From an uncultured Gluconobacter sp. (lineage in GTDB: Bacteria > Pseudomonadota > Alphaproteobacteria > Acetobacterales > Acetobacteraceae), in NCBI GenBank assembly GCA_937880175.1, contig CALFLO010000168.1, positions 1 through 12,507 of the forward strand: a stretch of 12,507 nt of DNA, given 5' to 3'. The position numbers and the translations under genes are program-made. A model generated the notes under the pieces. That model did no database searches. It saw only the letters and a program-made list of their open reading frames with translations, and was not told the DNA's origin. Below are positions 6,360 to 12,217 of this stretch, one piece after another (within the stretch, counting starts at the first letter, position 1; each line of letters begins with the position of its first letter).

Positions 6360-6379
6360 GGTTCTGCGTTCGCGGAGCC
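6360..6379 (+). terminator. possible terminator after tRNA-Ala
   Basis: GGTTCTGC (6360-6367) pairs with GCGGAGCC (6372-6379) through eight pairs, two of them G-U, closing a GTTC tetraloop, followed by CTTT. The U-run is short, so this is a weak intrinsic terminator. The rest of the 6324-6557 gap holds only the DUF2501 leader; I see no further gene in it. Confidence 0.35.
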
Positions 6380-6557
6380 CTTTGCCATGTTCAGGCGTTG
6401 CGTCTGCGTCCCGTGCGGGCGGCAAGGGTAGACCTGCTGTCCAGCTATGTTAGCGTGTCCCCGGCTCGTTATGATCCGGGTCGATATGAATTCTGGCAGC
6501 GACGTTTCCCGACTTCTGGCAGGGGCTGCCCTGAACGTTCTCTGAAGGAGAAATACA

Positions 6558-6995
6558 GTGCGTTACTCAAACGGTATTTTCGCGGTTCTTGCAGCAGCCG
6601 GTCTTGTTGTGTCCTCGGCGCAGGCGCAGTCCATTCCGGGCGTTGGCAGTGCGGGCAATGCCATGAGCGGCATGTCGGGCATGAGTGGAATGACCGGGGG
6701 CACGGGCGTCATGAGCAGCATGCTGCCGAATGTGTCTTCTGCCAGCACGGGCAATGTCGCCGGTGTGCTGAGCTATTGTGTGCAGAACAACTATCTGAGC
6801 GGCAGCGGTGCGACCTCCGCCCTGAGCAGCCTGACCGGCAAGCAGGACGTGACCTCCTCCAGCGATTACACGGCCGGTCAGCAGGGCCAGCTTCTGACGG
6901 GTGGCAGCAATGCGCTTTCGCTGTCGAGCCTGAAGGGGCAGATGAAGCAGAAAGTGTGCAGCATGATCCTCAGCCGCGCGAAGAACCTTCTCTGA
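6558..6995 (+). CDS. DUF2501 family secreted protein
   Basis: A 145-residue exported protein. The signal peptide runs from MRYSNGIFAVLAAAGLVVSS to a cleavage site after AQA (residue 23). A low-complexity stretch, AMSGMSGMSGMTGGTGVMSS (35-54), repeats Met-Ser-Gly. The conserved part is GNVAGVLSYCVQNNYLSG (65-82), a serine-rich middle, and the C-terminal KVCSMILSRAK. C74 and C134 are the only mature cysteines and could form a disulfide in the periplasm. The GNxAGVLxYCVxNNYL pattern matches DUF2501 (E. coli YjjA-like), for which I know no established function. The start is GTG with a strong AAGGAG seven bases upstream. It stands alone between the tRNA and a convergent terminator. Confidence 0.85.
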   Translation: MRYSNGIFAVLAAAGLVVSSAQAQSIPGVGSAGNAMSGMSGMSGMTGGTGVMSSMLPNVSSASTGNVAGVLSYCVQNNYLSGSGATSALSSLTGKQDVTSSSDYTAGQQGQLLTGGSNALSLSSLKGQMKQKVCSMILSRAKNLL

Positions 6996-7002
6996 GGCAG
7001 TG

Positions 7003-7046
7003 CTGAACCGGTCAGTCGCGTTCAGGGATGCGGCTGGCCGGTTCAG
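7003..7046. terminator. bidirectional terminator between the DUF2501 gene and ybaK
   Basis: A 13-bp stem (7003-7015 with 7034-7046, one G-T pair) encloses an 18-nt loop, seven bases after the DUF2501 stop and six bases from the stop of the convergent ybaK gene. The flanking T-runs are short (CTCTTT on the + side), but stem length and position between converging genes favour a shared terminator. Confidence 0.6.
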
Positions 7047-7052
7047 GACTCT

Positions 7053-7529
7053 TTAGAGAGGTTTGACCAGATCGGCCGTGAGGCCGTTGGTCGCGGTCAG
7101 GGCGTCTTCGGGTGAAAGCGCGATCAGAAGGCCCTGGCTTCCGCCGTTGATGACGACGGGTGGGCCGTCCATGCCGCATTGCTCGAAGGCGGTGGGGACG
7201 GTGCTGCGCTGGCCGAAGGGGCTGACGCCGCCGATGCGGTAACCCGTGCGCTGTTCGGCGTCGGGGCGTGACAGCATTTTGGCTTTGCGGCCTCCGAAAG
7301 CCTGTGCCACACGCACGAAATCCAGTTCCCGGTCCGCGGGAAGCACCACGCAGGCGGGGCGGCCGTCGATCTGGACCATCAGTGTCTTGAGGACGTGGTC
7401 CGGCGACAGGCCGAGTGCTGCGGCAGCGGCCACGCCGAGTTTTCCCGCCGAGGGATCGTAGTCATAGACATGGCGTTCATAGGAAATGCCGAGCGCGTCC
7501 AGTGTCAGGGTCGCGGATGTGTCCTGCAC
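7053..7529 (-). CDS. ybaK: YbaK/EbsC family Cys-tRNA(Pro) deacylase
   Basis: A 158-residue editing enzyme that hydrolyses Cys-tRNA(Pro) made by prolyl-tRNA synthetase. GTG 7529 is chosen because AGGAGG lies six bases upstream and the protein then begins, as in the family, just before TLTLDALGISYERHVYDYDP. An in-frame ATG at 7610 would add 27 unlikely residues. Conserved marks are K48 in VLKTLMV (the key lysine of YbaK), the LPADRELD turn, YRIGGVSPFGQ near 97-107 and the INGGSQGLLIALSP block. It is divergent from the lytic transglycosylase gene and convergent with the DUF2501 gene. The homology is clear; exact tRNA specificity within the INS superfamily is inferred. Confidence 0.9.
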   Translation of the reverse strand: MQDTSATLTLDALGISYERHVYDYDPSAGKLGVAAAAALGLSPDHVLKTLMVQIDGRPACVVLPADRELDFVRVAQAFGGRKAKMLSRPDAEQRTGYRIGGVSPFGQRSTVPTAFEQCGMDGPPVVINGGSQGLLIALSPEDALTATNGLTADLVKPL

Positions 7530-7608
7530 GCTTGTCCTCCTGTCCTGTGCGGTTGTCGTGAGGTGTTCAGGATGGCAGGCGCGGGCGTCCGATGCTAGGG
7601 TTGGGCTC

Positions 7609-7647
7609 ATGATTCAACAGCGTTTCGTCCGCAACCATGGCTGCTAG
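7609..7647 (+). CDS. possible 12-codon leader ORF overlapping the lytic transglycosylase start
   Basis: ATG at 7609 has AGGG eight bases upstream and reads MIQQRFVRNHGC before TAG at 7645-7647. The transglycosylase ATG (7637), which has no Shine-Dalgarno of its own, lies inside it in another frame. Ribosomes finishing the leader could reinitiate on the main gene. No conservation evidence is available, so this may be chance. Confidence 0.2.
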   Translation: MIQQRFVRNHGC

Positions 7648-8044
7648 TCTGCTGGCCTGCATGCTGGCTTCGGCCCTGCATTACCGGCTGCCGCCGCGCA
7701 TTCTTCCTGCGATCCAGCGGGTCGAGGGCGGGGTGATGGGGCATGTCAGCACCAATACGGACGGGTCGGTCGATATCGGGCTCATGCAGATCAATTCGCG
7801 CTGGATTTTGCCGATTGCATCCATGATCCATCAGCCGGCGCCGCAGGTTGCGGCGCGTCTGGCGCTTGATCCGTGTTTCAATATCGCGGCGGCGGCCATG
7901 ATTTTGCGCCGTGCGCTGGATGATGAGCATGGCAATCTGATGAAGGCGATCGGGGATTATCATTCCCGGACACTGCCGCTCAATCTGGATTATCAGCGCA
8001 AGGTAGTGGCTGCTGCGGCGGCGCTTTATCTGCGTCAGGGATGA
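7637..8044 (+). CDS. lytic transglycosylase (SLT domain, goose-lysozyme-like fold)
   Basis: A 135-residue soluble lytic transglycosylase domain that cleaves peptidoglycan glycosidic bonds. The catalytic glutamate is E30 in AIQRVEGG, followed by the hallmark GLMQINSRW (48-56), DPCFNIAAAAMILRR (78-92) and GDYHSRT with the conserved Y119 in LDYQRKV. It is as short as the VirB1/IagB-like single-domain enzymes that accompany secretion or conjugation systems, but none is visible here. The N-terminus is mildly hydrophobic without a clear signal peptide, so export is uncertain. ATG 7637 is forced by a stop at 7610-7612 and lacks a Shine-Dalgarno. The zinc operon follows 77 bp downstream with its own operator. 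Confidence 0.85.
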   Translation: MAASLLACMLASALHYRLPPRILPAIQRVEGGVMGHVSTNTDGSVDIGLMQINSRWILPIASMIHQPAPQVAARLALDPCFNIAAAAMILRRALDDEHGNLMKAIGDYHSRTLPLNLDYQRKVVAAAAALYLRQG

Positions 8045-8076
8045 GAGGCACGGGTGAGGATGGTCAGGGCGGATGT

Positions 8077-8089
8077 GTTACTTTATAAC
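8077..8089 (+). promoter_or_regulatory. Zur-like operator upstream of znuA
   Basis: GTTACTTTATAAC has palindromic half-sites GTTA and TAAC separated by five bases, the core layout of proteobacterial Zur boxes (GTTAT...ATAAC). It lies 33 bp before znuA. TATAAC within it (8084-8089) is a likely -10 element with a weak TGGTCA -35 17 bp upstream (8061-8066), so Zur with zinc bound would block the promoter. No zur gene lies in the window. Confidence 0.6.
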
Positions 8090-8121
8090 GCCTGAGCCTT
8101 GACCCCTTCCCGAGGAACGAG

Positions 8122-8994
8122 ATGCGCTTTTTTCCGGCTTTTCTGCTGGCTGCACTGATGATGGGTGGTTCTGACGTCGCTCAGGCCGAGCCTTCCCGCA
8201 CTCCGGTGCGCGTTGTCTGTGCGGAAGCGGCCTGGTGTGATGTGGCGGCGCAGATCGGGGGCGGGGATGTTCAGACCCATGCCCTTCTCGCAACGCCGGG
8301 GATTGATCCGCATGACCTGACGCCGTCGCCTTCGATGGCGCGTGCCATGGCCGGGGCGACGATCGCGGTGGTGAATGGCGCAACCTATGACGACTGGGCG
8401 CTTCCGTTCGCGGCTTCTGCGCCCTCAAGGATTGTGGTTGCTTCCGTGGCAGGGTGGCAGCCCGGCGATAATCCGCATCTTTTTCTCGATCCGGTGGCGG
8501 TGGGGAAGGTCGCGCATGTCTTTGCGGATATGCTGTCCCGTCAGCCGGGAATTTCGGCTTTGGATGTGGCGGCGCGGCTGGAGGTGTTTCTGAAGGAGCT
8601 TGCTGGAGTGACGGACAGTCTGGCGGCGATGAAGGCGCGTCATGCTGCCGTGCCCGTGGCGGCGGTCGAACCGGTCGGGGAGACGCTGCTTCGGGATGCG
8701 GGGCTGAATGTCGTGGATGAGAGTTTTGCGCTGGCGATCATGAACCATGCGGAGCCGTCGCCCCGGGATGTGGCGCAGGTTGATACGCTGGTTGACGGGC
8801 GGAAAGTGCGGATGTTGATTACCAATCCGGCCATTCATTCGCCCCAGATCGACCGGCTGGTGGATCGGGCGCAGGCGGTGGGGCTGCCGGTCGTGGCGAT
8901 TGGCGAGACGCTGCCGCCGGGTCAGTCCTGGCAGGGCTGGGTTCATGACATTCTTCAGACGGTGGATCAGGCGATGGGTGATGGTGGACACTAA
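8122..8994 (+). CDS. znuA: zinc ABC transporter, periplasmic substrate-binding protein
   Basis: A 290-residue metal receptor of the cluster A-I (ZnuA/TroA) family. The signal peptide ends after AQA at residue 22. Metal-ligand motifs are DPHDLTPSP with H64 and NPHLFLDP with H119. The third canonical histidine region is replaced by VAAVEPVGETLL with E183, as in the TEPV-type branch. No histidine-rich loop between the first two ligands is present, unlike E. coli ZnuA. Zinc is favoured over manganese because of the Zur-like operator. AGGA precedes ATG 8122. The 3' end overlaps znuC by 14 bp, so the three transport genes are co-translated. Confidence 0.88.
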   Translation: MRFFPAFLLAALMMGGSDVAQAEPSRTPVRVVCAEAAWCDVAAQIGGGDVQTHALLATPGIDPHDLTPSPSMARAMAGATIAVVNGATYDDWALPFAASAPSRIVVASVAGWQPGDNPHLFLDPVAVGKVAHVFADMLSRQPGISALDVAARLEVFLKELAGVTDSLAAMKARHAAVPVAAVEPVGETLLRDAGLNVVDESFALAIMNHAEPSPRDVAQVDTLVDGRKVRMLITNPAIHSPQIDRLVDRAQAVGLPVVAIGETLPPGQSWQGWVHDILQTVDQAMGDGGH

Positions 8995-9670
8995 AAGAGT
9001 CTGCTGTCAGCCGGAGCGCGGGCTGGTCCTGCGGGATGTGACGCTGACGGCGGGTTCGACCTGCGTGTTGCGCGATGCGTCGCTGACGGTGCCGCTTTCG
9101 GGGATGACGCTTCTGTCCGGGCGCAACGGGGCCGGGAAGTCCACGCTGCTGCGGGCGATGCTGGGGCTGATTCCGCTTCAGGGTGGCGAGATCCTCACCC
9201 ACGGCCTGCCGCCGACGCAGGCCCGTCAGCATATCGGTTATATGCCGCAGAGCGTGACGGATGCGGCGTTGCTGCTGCCAGCGGTCAGTCATGTCCGGGC
9301 GGCGGTGGACGGGTTGCGCTGGGGGCTGCCGCTGCGTCTGCGGTTCCGGCGGGAGGAAGCGGACCGGCTTCTGGCGCTGACGGGAGCGTCGGTGTTTGCG
9401 CATCGTCCGCTGGGGCTGTTGTCCGGTGGCGAGCGTCAGCGGGTCGGTCTGGCGCAGGCTCTGGCGGGCAATCCCGATCTGCTGCTGCTGGATGAGCCTC
9501 TGGCGGCGCTCGATCACGCGGGGCAGGAGCAGACGGTGCGTCTCCTGAGGGATCTGACGGAGCGTCTGGGGATCGGGATTGTCCTGACATCGCATGAGAC
9601 GGAAGCGCTGGCCGGGGCCGTGACGCGCGTTGTGCAGCTTGCGGACGGGGGGCTGCATGTTCGAGTTTGA
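8981..9670 (+). CDS. znuC: zinc ABC transporter, ATP-binding protein
   Basis: A 229-residue ABC ATPase powering zinc import. Walker A is GRNGAGKST (47-55), the Q-loop GYMPQ ends at Q90, the signature LSGGERQR lies at about 147-154, Walker B is LLLLDEP (about 167-173) with the D-loop LAALD, and the switch histidine is in TSHE, so the ATPase is complete. ATG 8981 lies 14 bp inside znuA. The frame is open further upstream from 8900, but that part is antisense-like noise in znuA and would add a non-family arginine-rich extension. The gene overlaps znuB by 14 bp. Zinc specificity is inferred from its partners. Confidence 0.88.
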   Translation: MVDTKRVCCQPERGLVLRDVTLTAGSTCVLRDASLTVPLSGMTLLSGRNGAGKSTLLRAMLGLIPLQGGEILTHGLPPTQARQHIGYMPQSVTDAALLLPAVSHVRAAVDGLRWGLPLRLRFRREEADRLLALTGASVFAHRPLGLLSGGERQRVGLAQALAGNPDLLLLDEPLAALDHAGQEQTVRLLRDLTERLGIGIVLTSHETEALAGAVTRVVQLADGGLHVRV

Positions 9671-10463
9671 TTTCATGCGCCATGCCTTTGTGGGCGCGGC
9701 GGTCGTGTCGGTTCTGGCGGGGACGGTTGGCTGGTTCCTGATGCTGCGGCGTCAGGCGTTTGCGGCCCATGCGCTGTCCCATATCGGGTTCAGCGGTGCG
9801 GCCGGGGCGGTCTGGCTTGGCTTTCCGCCGCTGTCGGGGATGGTGGTGTTCAGTCTGATGGCCGGGTTTGCCATCGGGGCCGAGCGTGAAGGGGAGCGGG
9901 GTGTTCCGGCCCAGCGCGACAGCACGATCGGACTTGTCCTGGCGGCCAGTCTGGGGCTTGGGGCCTGGTTCCTGCATATGAGCAACCGCGGTTCCAGTCT
10001 GGCGACCACGCTTTTGTTCGGTGATGTGCTCGGGATCGACATGCGGACGCTGGAGGCGCTGTGCGGGGTGGCCGTGCTGTGTCTGGGGCTGCTGGCGTTT
10101 CTGGGACGTCCGCTGCTGTTTGCCAGCCTGGCGCCGGAAGTGGCGCGGGCGCGGGGTGTGCCGGCGCGTCTGGTCTCGGTGGTGTTCATGGCCGTGGCGG
10201 CGCTGGCCTGTGCGGCCTGTGCGGAAGTGGCCGGAGCACTTCTGGCGTTCAGCCTGATGATCGGGCCGGCCGCGACGGCGCTGAAGCTCGGTCTGGGACC
10301 GCTGGCGGGAATTGCCGTTTCGGTCGGGCTGGCGCTCGCGCTGTCATGGGGCGGACTGATGCTGTCCTGGGTGACGGACGCGCCTGTTCCGTTCTGGATC
10401 GGGCTTGGTGCCGCCCTGTCCTATGCGCTGGCTGATCTGTGGCGGCGCTTCAGAAGTTCGTGA
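9657..10463 (+). CDS. znuB: zinc ABC transporter, membrane permease (ABC-3 family)
   Basis: A 268-residue polytopic membrane protein forming the zinc channel. It begins MFEFDFMRHAFVGAAVVS and contains the ABC-3 pattern ALSHIGFSGAA followed by a series of hydrophobic helices, FGDVLGID and ASLAPEVARARGVPARLV, the cytoplasmic coupling segment, and AEVAGALLAFSLMIGPAATA. About eight spans are visible. ATG 9657, after a G-rich run (GGGGGG), overlaps znuC by 14 bp; an upstream in-frame start at 9630 is within znuC and less likely. The 3' end overlaps, tail to tail, a small minus-strand gene by 14 bp. Confidence 0.88.
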   Translation: MFEFDFMRHAFVGAAVVSVLAGTVGWFLMLRRQAFAAHALSHIGFSGAAGAVWLGFPPLSGMVVFSLMAGFAIGAEREGERGVPAQRDSTIGLVLAASLGLGAWFLHMSNRGSSLATTLLFGDVLGIDMRTLEALCGVAVLCLGLLAFLGRPLLFASLAPEVARARGVPARLVSVVFMAVAALACAACAEVAGALLAFSLMIGPAATALKLGLGPLAGIAVSVGLALALSWGGLMLSWVTDAPVPFWIGLGAALSYALADLWRRFRSS

Positions 10464-10578
10464 GGCTCATCAGCTTGAAATGAATCAGCAGGATGAATGT
10501 GACCAGCATCACGTGCATGATGATCAGCGCTTTTGTGCCAATGATCGGAACATCGCGGGTTGTATCGGGTGTCTGCAT
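10450..10578 (-). CDS. small single-span membrane protein, 42 residues
   Basis: The minus strand encodes 42 residues: an N-terminus MQTPDTTRDVPIIGTKA, a strongly hydrophobic segment from about residue 17 to 34 containing two histidines (H22, H33) and several methionines, and a short tail KLMSLTNF. AGGA lies eight bases before the ATG. One transmembrane helix with the N-terminus probably cytoplasmic is predicted by eye. The frame overlaps the 3' end of znuB by 14 bp and diverges from the MFS gene. I do not recognise a family. The clean layout (ribosome site, soluble start, one helix, polar end) supports a real gene, but length makes it uncertain. Confidence 0.5.
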   Translation of the reverse strand: MQTPDTTRDVPIIGTKALIIMHVMLVTFILLIHFKLMSLTNF

Positions 10579-10661
10579 GGTGGGTATCCTGACGGTGTTC
10601 GGGCGCTATAGTCAATCCTGATCGTGTTTTCGAGCGATTTTATGGCGGTTTTCTCCCGGGC

Positions 10662-10690
10662 CTGAAAAACCATCCGTTTTGTGATATGTT
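10662..10690 (+). promoter_or_regulatory. possible promoter giving a leaderless MFS mRNA
   Basis: CTGAAA (10662-10667) and TATGTT (10685-10690) are 17 bp apart, each with about four of six consensus bases. Initiation about seven bases later would fall at or just before ATG 10699, which has no Shine-Dalgarno. GATATGTTATC (10684-10694) overlapping the -10 is a 4-bp dyad and could be an operator. Confidence 0.3.
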
Positions 10691-10698
10691 ATCGCACT

Positions 10699-12183
10699 AT
10701 GGAAAACGATACGAAAACAGTCCGAACCGGACGGGATCACATCGATCCCGCGTCCATCGAAGTTTCTCCCAATGCCAAGCTGATGCTGATTCTGGCCGCT
10801 GTGGTCGCCGCAATCTGCGGTGGCCTCTATGGTTACGACACGGGCATCATCTCCGGAACGCTGCCGCTCATCGGTGATGACTTCCACCTGAATGCCACCA
10901 TGAAGGAGAGTGTCGCGTCTGCCATTCTGCTGGGGGCGATTTTCGGGGCTTTTGTCGCGGGTGGCCTGTCGGAGAAATATGGACGGCGGAACACCACCTG
11001 CATGGTGAGCGGTCTGTTCGTGGTGGGGGCGACAGCCTGTTCCTTTGCGCCGGATGTCTGGACGCTGATCGCCGCGCGTTTCGTGCTGGGTCTGGCTGTG
11101 GGCGGTTCGACGCAGGTCGTGCCGATGTATATTTCCGAACTGGCGCCGCAGGAGCGTCGTGGCACGCTGGTCACGATGTTCAATGTGGCCATCGGTCTGG
11201 GCATCCTGATTGCCAATATCATCGGCTTTACCGAGCGCGTGAACTGGGGCTGGCGTCCGATGGTGGGCATTGCCGCCATTCCGGCCGGTATCGTGTTCGT
11301 CTCCATGTTCTTCATGCCCAAGAGCCCGCGTTGGGCGGCTGAGAACGAGGGCATGAAAAGTGCCATCATCCAGCTCGGCCGGATCCGCACGACCAAGCGG
11401 GCCATCCGCCGCGAGGTCCAGACCATCCGTGAGAACGCGGAAGGGATCGAGCCGAAGAACCGTGGCTGGCGCGGTCTGTTCCAGCCCTGGGTCCGCCCGG
11501 CGCTTGTGGCTGCCCTCGGTGTTGCGTTCTTCACGCAGTGCGGCGGTCTGGAAATGATGATCTATTATACCCCGACCTTTCTGAATGACGCAGGTTTTGG
11601 CACGTCGTCGGCGCTTCTGGCGTCGCTGGGTGTGGCGGTGATCTACTGCATCATGACGTTCCTGGGCTGTATGTTCGTGGACCGGATTGGCCGTCGTCGT
11701 CTGATGCTCATCATGGGGCCGGGCGCTGCGCTGTCGCTGGTCGGGCTTGGCGTGATGTTCATGAGCCATCCGGCTCCGGGCAGCGTCGGCGCCTATATGA
11801 TCGTCGTGTTCCTGCTGCTGTTCATGATGTTCAATTCGGGCGGGATCCAGGTTTGTGGCTGGCTGCTGGGGGCCGAGATGTTCCCGCTGTCGATGCGTGG
11901 ACAGGCAACGTCCCTTCATGCCGCAACGCTGTGGGGGGCCGATCTGCTGGTGACCAGCACCGCGCTGAGCATGGCGGAAGCCATCGGGCTGAGCTGGACG
12001 ATGTGGTTCTATGCGTTCGTCAATCTGGCGTCCGTGATCTTCGTCTTCTTCTTTGTGCCGGAAACGGCCGGAGCCTCGCTTGAGGACATCGAAGAGGCGC
12101 TGATTGAAAAGCGCTTCCGTCCCACGCCGGGGAATACCCGGATCGTGCAGAGCGAAGACGAGGACGCCGAAGCAGCTGCATGA
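10699..12183 (+). CDS. MFS transporter, sugar porter family
   Basis: A 494-residue, twelve-span proton-coupled transporter of the inner membrane. Family marks in order are LYGYDTGIISGTLP in TM1, SEKYGRRNTT (motif A), VPMYISELAPQERRGTLV after TM4, PKSPRW at the central loop, VDRIGRRRLM, AEMFPLSMRGQATS, and the C-terminal VPETAGASLEDIEEA. The TM7 sugar-contact motif is unusual: the usual QQxSGIN is TQCGGLE (279-285), so the first glutamine and the asparagine are replaced by T and E. The TM10 segment lacks the usual prolines. The substrate is therefore uncertain; hexose or polyol uptake is typical for the family. ATG 10699 is chosen over GTG 10681. The acidic tail is hydrophilic. Confidence 0.88.
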   Translation: MENDTKTVRTGRDHIDPASIEVSPNAKLMLILAAVVAAICGGLYGYDTGIISGTLPLIGDDFHLNATMKESVASAILLGAIFGAFVAGGLSEKYGRRNTTCMVSGLFVVGATACSFAPDVWTLIAARFVLGLAVGGSTQVVPMYISELAPQERRGTLVTMFNVAIGLGILIANIIGFTERVNWGWRPMVGIAAIPAGIVFVSMFFMPKSPRWAAENEGMKSAIIQLGRIRTTKRAIRREVQTIRENAEGIEPKNRGWRGLFQPWVRPALVAALGVAFFTQCGGLEMMIYYTPTFLNDAGFGTSSALLASLGVAVIYCIMTFLGCMFVDRIGRRRLMLIMGPGAALSLVGLGVMFMSHPAPGSVGAYMIVVFLLLFMMFNSGGIQVCGWLLGAEMFPLSMRGQATSLHAATLWGADLLVTSTALSMAEAIGLSWTMWFYAFVNLASVIFVFFFVPETAGASLEDIEEALIEKRFRPTPGNTRIVQSEDEDAEAAA

Positions 12184-12190
12184 TACGCTT

Positions 12191-12211
12191 TCCCCTTCAC
12201 GCAGAAGGGGA
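12191..12211 (+). promoter_or_regulatory. hairpin that buries the ribosome-binding site of the HIT gene
   Basis: TCCCCTTC (12191-12198) pairs perfectly with GAAGGGGA (12204-12211) over a five-base loop. The right arm is the purine-rich Shine-Dalgarno (GAAGGGGA) of the gene starting at 12218, so folding would hide it. It sits eight bases after the MFS stop, so it could instead act in transcript ending or 3' protection. Confidence 0.5.
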
Positions 12212-12217
12212 CTGACC

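Noticed and set aside
7530..7610. Longer ybaK start at ATG 7610
   Set aside because: The GTG at 7529 has a perfect AGGAGG six bases upstream and gives the family's normal N-terminus; the extra 27 residues are not family-like.
8900..8980. Longer znuC start at 8900 and longer znuB start at 9630
   Set aside because: Both extensions lie inside the preceding gene, add unusual residues, and give way to ATG starts with the common 14-bp overlaps.
8819..9676. 285-residue minus-strand frame
   Set aside because: Antisense shadow of znuC and the end of znuA; the product is an Arg/Gln/His/Pro-rich low-complexity string.
10684..10694. GATATGTTATC before the MFS gene as a second Zur box
   Set aside because: Only 4-bp half-sites with a 3-bp spacer, unlike the site at znuA; the similarity is not enough.
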